NCBI GenBank assembly: GCA_027451605.1
Contig: DAIDJA010000073.1
Coordinates: 1 to 8,017 of the forward strand
DNA length: 8,017 nt
Direction of reading: 5' to 3'
Source: Acidimicrobiales bacterium
GTDB lineage: Bacteria > Actinomycetota > Acidimicrobiia > Acidimicrobiales > JABEUL01
Under the pieces are notes generated by a model that was not told where the DNA came from, did no database searches, and was given only the letters and a program-made list of their open reading frames with translations. Made by a program: the position numbers and the translations under genes. Positions 5,221 through 8,017 of the stretch are shown one piece after another. How positions within the stretch are numbered: position 1 is the first letter of the stretch; every line of letters starts with the position of its first letter.

Positions 5221-7998
5221 CTAGTCCTGATCTATGGCTTCAACGTCCACAAAAATGGGTCGATCGACCGGAGCCGGTTGCCATTCCATTGGCGCATATC
5301 TAAGGTGACCGTAGCCCATCGCCATATTTAGCCACTTAACCATCCCTGGCTCCACTTCGTTTGAACCTACCATATCTTTAAACATAAAAGAATCCCAGCC
5401 GTTATAAATTGTCAGTCCGAACGGGCGCTGGCATGGCGAAAGTTTTACTCTAACCTTATACTCGCCTACATCATTTTTGATCTTAATATAATCAAAATCA
5501 TTAACTCCGATTCTAAACGCATCTTGCGGATGCATAACTACATGGGGCTCTCCCCTATGTGTCTCAAGTATGTATGGGTTCCCCATATTCATGGCATGGA
5601 TAGACCATCTGTTATGACCTCCGGTCATTCTAAATTTGTAGTTGCCGCCCATCAGCGGAGCATCCTTGTGAACCGGAAGATCTTCTTTTGCGTCGACGAA
5701 CCACGGATGTTCTATTAAAAACTGCGCTCGCCTCGTAAGCGTAGGGTAAGGAGTGCCCTTTTCATAATGGTCACGGAAAACACTAAGTGTTTCGTCTACC
5801 GGCAGCGGTGAAGACTGCCCCTTAGCCATAGGTGACATCCCCCAATCTTTAAATTTTGAAAAGCCGTTTTCTCTTAAGTATGCAAGATCTACGTTGTCGT
5901 CCAAAGTGCCCGAAAATACCGTATCTCGTACCATCTCTTCGGCGACGTCTTCGCTGTTCATGAGGTGACCGTTAAGCGTATAGCGATCGGGAAGTTCTGA
6001 ATAACGACGATATCTATCTTCTTCGGGGCCTAAATCCGATACTTTAAAGCCTTCTAAATTGCGCTCCTTCGCCCTTTGGGCAATCTTTACCAACAACAGG
6101 TAAAAGATCTCCCACTCCTCTTTTGCTTCACCTTGTGGCTCAGCCGATTTATCACTGAGTTGCAAAGTTAGCATTGCCGGTGACGGTAAATGGAAAGCAA
6201 CTTTTTCGTAGTGTTGTGCGGCTGGCAGCAATACATCTGAATTTAAAGCAGTCGCCGACATCCTGAAGTCTATACATACGGCAAGTTTAAGGTTTTTCCA
6301 AAGTGTATCCAGAAGGACGCCTCTGCCTCCCCTGGTTCGCCTCAACTGATTCCCCCCACACTCGATAAGAATTTTGGGAACCGCATCCCTGGAGGGCTTA
6401 TCAATATTGGTAAACCAATTTGCCTTTGTTGCCTCATCAAAATACTCGTCAAAAGATTTTGTCATCATTTTGTCATTGAATAGGGGGTTATTCCATCTTG
6501 TTCTAAATCCGCCATGGTAGTACCATAAAAAGAATGCCGGGAACATTGCCCTGCCTCCCATTTGAGGCATCATCCTCCATACCTCGATCGCCGCGAGCAG
6601 ATCATCTAAGGTAGGGTCAGCCTCTTTAACCATTTCGGTAGCTGCGTTAAGTGCATTTATTACCTCATCGGCTCCTTCAACACCGAACCGCTGTTTTACC
6701 ATGACGGTAGTCTGTCCGTCAAACAAACCAACCGCCCAGCAATTAATACCGGTGCCCTTTTTACCCCAGTTACCGGTAACTGCCAACAACAAATTCATTG
6801 TCCTTTGATATAGGTCTGCGTGATAAGCCTTACATCCACCCATGCCCATAAGAATCTTGGTCTTAGTTGTTGCAACCCTACGTGCCAGTTTTCTTAGAAC
6901 TTCCGGGTTTACCTGAGTAGTCTTTGCGGTAACTTCCGGTCTGTATTCGTCATTTAACATTTTGGTCAACCGGATATACAAAGGATATACCTCCACGGTT
7001 GAACCGTCAGCTAAAGTTACTTCGGTTCTTGCTTTGAGCGAGACGTTCTTTGCGGTTAATAACTCAGTCCGACTGGCTTTAACAATGTTATTACTATCGT
7101 CAATGTGATAAAACTGTTCCGGATGACCGTCGACCTCGATATCGCTTTGGCGCAAAAACAATCCGGTATCCGATCTGATCAGGAGGCTCAGATCTGTTTG
7201 CGTTTTAATAAATTCATCATCTTGAAGTCCTTCTTCAATAATGACTTGGCACATAGAAAGGGCCAATGCGGGATCGGAGCCCCATTCTACCGGAATATGG
7301 TAGTCTACGTGCGAGTGAGACGGCGACACATCAGGGGCAAATAAGATAACCTGAGATCCATGGTATCTTGCTTCTGAAATGTAGTGAAAAAAAGGTATAC
7401 AGGTATAGGCGGGATTGGTGTGCCACATTATTATCGTTTCGGAATGAAATATGTCATCATTGGAACCTATCGGATAAAAACGCCCAAATGTTAGATGGTG
7501 TCCCAGAGCTAAGTCATTTATAGATCCGTTTATGTCGGTAATAGTTCCGCCTATTTGATGCATAAATCTATGTACCGAAGGAACCACCACAACTTCAGGA
7601 GTCCCTTCATGAACGATGGACTCCGGACCGTCGGATTCTATTACATCAATAATTGAATCCGCGACTTGCTCCAATGCCTCGTCCCAAGAAACCCTTTTCC
7701 ACTTGCCCTCGCCGCGTTCGCCTTCACGAACCATAGGATACAGTAGCCTGTCTTTGGCGTAGAGCTGTTTAGACCAGCTTGCTCCTTTGTTGCATCCCAA
7801 TGGATTCATATCGGGAACTCCTTTTTCAAAAGGCGGCAACGTCCCGGCGACCTCTTCTCTGATTATTTTGTTGTCCTTTATATAGACCCTATAGGGACAT
7901 GCCCCCGGATAACAGTCGACGCAGTGGGATCCCCACTTTACGTCATCAAAATCTATCTTGTCCTTATATCTCTGTTGACTTTCTTGTCTTGTTTTCAT
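5221..7998 (-). CDS. Type II DMSO reductase-family molybdopterin oxidoreductase, catalytic alpha subunit (NarG/DdhA/SerA/EbdA-like), substrate unknown
   Basis: This encodes 925 residues, close to the 900-1000 usual for the group and well short of NarG. The N-terminal [4Fe-4S] motif is H25-x3-C29-x4-C34-x34-C69 (GSHCVDCYPGACPY, then NPLGCNKGAS); His as first ligand marks the type II branch. Asp162 in INDLALGHHLTFG lines up with the molybdenum-ligating Asp of NarG. Other landmarks are MWHTNPAYTC (191-200), the pterin-site motif TGNWGKKGTG (408-417), DFRMSATALNSDVLLPAA (577-594), and a C-terminal dinucleotide-binding domain from about 790 with HRGEPHVVMHP. Relatives transfer electrons between a substrate such as nitrate, selenate, chlorate, dimethyl sulfide or a hydrocarbon and an Fe-S beta subunit. 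No twin-arginine signal is present, so the enzyme is either cytoplasmic like NarG or exported with a partner. No beta subunit lies downstream. GAGG 11 bases upstream supports the start. The substrate cannot be assigned. Confidence 0.93.
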   Translation of the reverse strand: MKTRQESQQRYKDKIDFDDVKWGSHCVDCYPGACPYRVYIKDNKIIREEVAGTLPPFEKGVPDMNPLGCNKGASWSKQLYAKDRLLYPMVREGERGEGKWKRVSWDEALEQVADSIIDVIESDGPESIVHEGTPEVVVVPSVHRFMHQIGGTITDINGSINDLALGHHLTFGRFYPIGSNDDIFHSETIIMWHTNPAYTCIPFFHYISEARYHGSQVILFAPDVSPSHSHVDYHIPVEWGSDPALALSMCQVIIEEGLQDDEFIKTQTDLSLLIRSDTGLFLRQSDIEVDGHPEQFYHIDDSNNIVKASRTELLTAKNVSLKARTEVTLADGSTVEVYPLYIRLTKMLNDEYRPEVTAKTTQVNPEVLRKLARRVATTKTKILMGMGGCKAYHADLYQRTMNLLLAVTGNWGKKGTGINCWAVGLFDGQTTVMVKQRFGVEGADEVINALNAATEMVKEADPTLDDLLAAIEVWRMMPQMGGRAMFPAFFLWYYHGGFRTRWNNPLFNDKMMTKSFDEYFDEATKANWFTNIDKPSRDAVPKILIECGGNQLRRTRGGRGVLLDTLWKNLKLAVCIDFRMSATALNSDVLLPAAQHYEKVAFHLPSPAMLTLQLSDKSAEPQGEAKEEWEIFYLLLVKIAQRAKERNLEGFKVSDLGPEEDRYRRYSELPDRYTLNGHLMNSEDVAEEMVRDTVFSGTLDDNVDLAYLRENGFSKFKDWGMSPMAKGQSSPLPVDETLSVFRDHYEKGTPYPTLTRRAQFLIEHPWFVDAKEDLPVHKDAPLMGGNYKFRMTGGHNRWSIHAMNMGNPYILETHRGEPHVVMHPQDAFRIGVNDFDYIKIKNDVGEYKVRVKLSPCQRPFGLTIYNGWDSFMFKDMVGSNEVEPGMVKWLNMAMGYGHLRYAPMEWQPAPVDRPIFVDVEAIDQD

Positions 7999-8009
7999 AA
8001 TTAAGGTTG

Positions 8010-8013
8010 CCTC
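8010..8013 (-). promoter_or_regulatory. Probable ribosome binding site of the molybdoenzyme gene
   Basis: Read on the - strand, GAGG lies 11 bases before the ATG at 7998, slightly far but usable. The frame stays open to the right edge, so a longer N-terminus outside the window cannot be fully excluded. The site argues against it. Confidence 0.5.
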
Positions 8014-8017
8014 TTTT

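Noticed and set aside
7105..7344. Open frame of 79 codons on the + strand
   Set aside because: It is a shadow antisense to the molybdoenzyme gene, whose residues in this stretch align well with the family. The same holds for the frame at 5524-5718.
7920..7998. Twin-arginine signal at the start of the molybdoenzyme
   Set aside because: The only basic residues are in MKTRQESQQRYKDK; there is no RR pair and no hydrophobic stretch before the Fe-S motif.
1..8017. CRISPR array, tRNA or rRNA
   Set aside because: No regularly spaced direct repeats and no cloverleaf or ribosomal RNA signature were seen on either strand.

Overview
The window holds two unrelated gene blocks that converge on a decayed insertion sequence. 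The left block, on the + strand (2-3508), is the 3' end of an RHS polymorphic-toxin locus. The right block, on the - strand (5221-7998), is one large molybdopterin oxidoreductase catalytic subunit. Between them (3554-5029) lies the relic of an IS3-family element.

The host looks like a monoderm, probably an uncultivated low-GC actinobacterial lineage, but this is inference. The RHS core wording (YGPLGVPIEQI, RARYYDP.TGQF, NP....DPSG) and the propeller repeats with a V/I-S-C-x5/6-C motif are both seen often in actinobacterial proteins. The DNA is visibly AT-rich, which is unusual for that phylum. An anaerobic or respiratory lifestyle is suggested by the molybdoenzyme.

Toxin locus: an RHS protein open at the left edge ends in an Amidase_6-like (NlpC/P60-type cysteine hydrolase) tip predicted to act on peptidoglycan. 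Four bases later begins a small single-pass membrane protein whose bulk should face outside, the expected layout for immunity to a wall-degrading toxin. Next come a 56-codon untranslated-looking tail (1624-1794) and an acidic soluble protein (1822-2277), together read as a displaced older toxin end with its retained immunity gene. A membrane-anchored seven-bladed propeller with a cysteine pair in every blade follows (2301-3410). A short C-terminal-looking coding fragment (3413-3508) follows that. This is the layered debris expected from repeated exchange of RHS tips.

IS relic: about 29-bp imperfect terminal inverted repeats beginning with TG bound the element. OrfA and OrfB can still be read by eye on the - strand, but through at least eight frame breaks. 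One OrfB island keeps a full D..D(35)E catalytic triad. Flanking target duplications are not recognisable.

Molybdoenzyme: a 925-residue type II DMSO-reductase-family alpha subunit (the NarG/DdhA/SerA/ClrA/EbdA group), with the N-terminal [4Fe-4S] motif and a candidate Asp molybdenum ligand. It has no visible Tat signal. Its usual iron-sulfur beta subunit is not downstream; 191 bp of featureless sequence (5030-5220) and then the IS relic lie there instead. No tRNA, rRNA, CRISPR or convincing terminator was seen.
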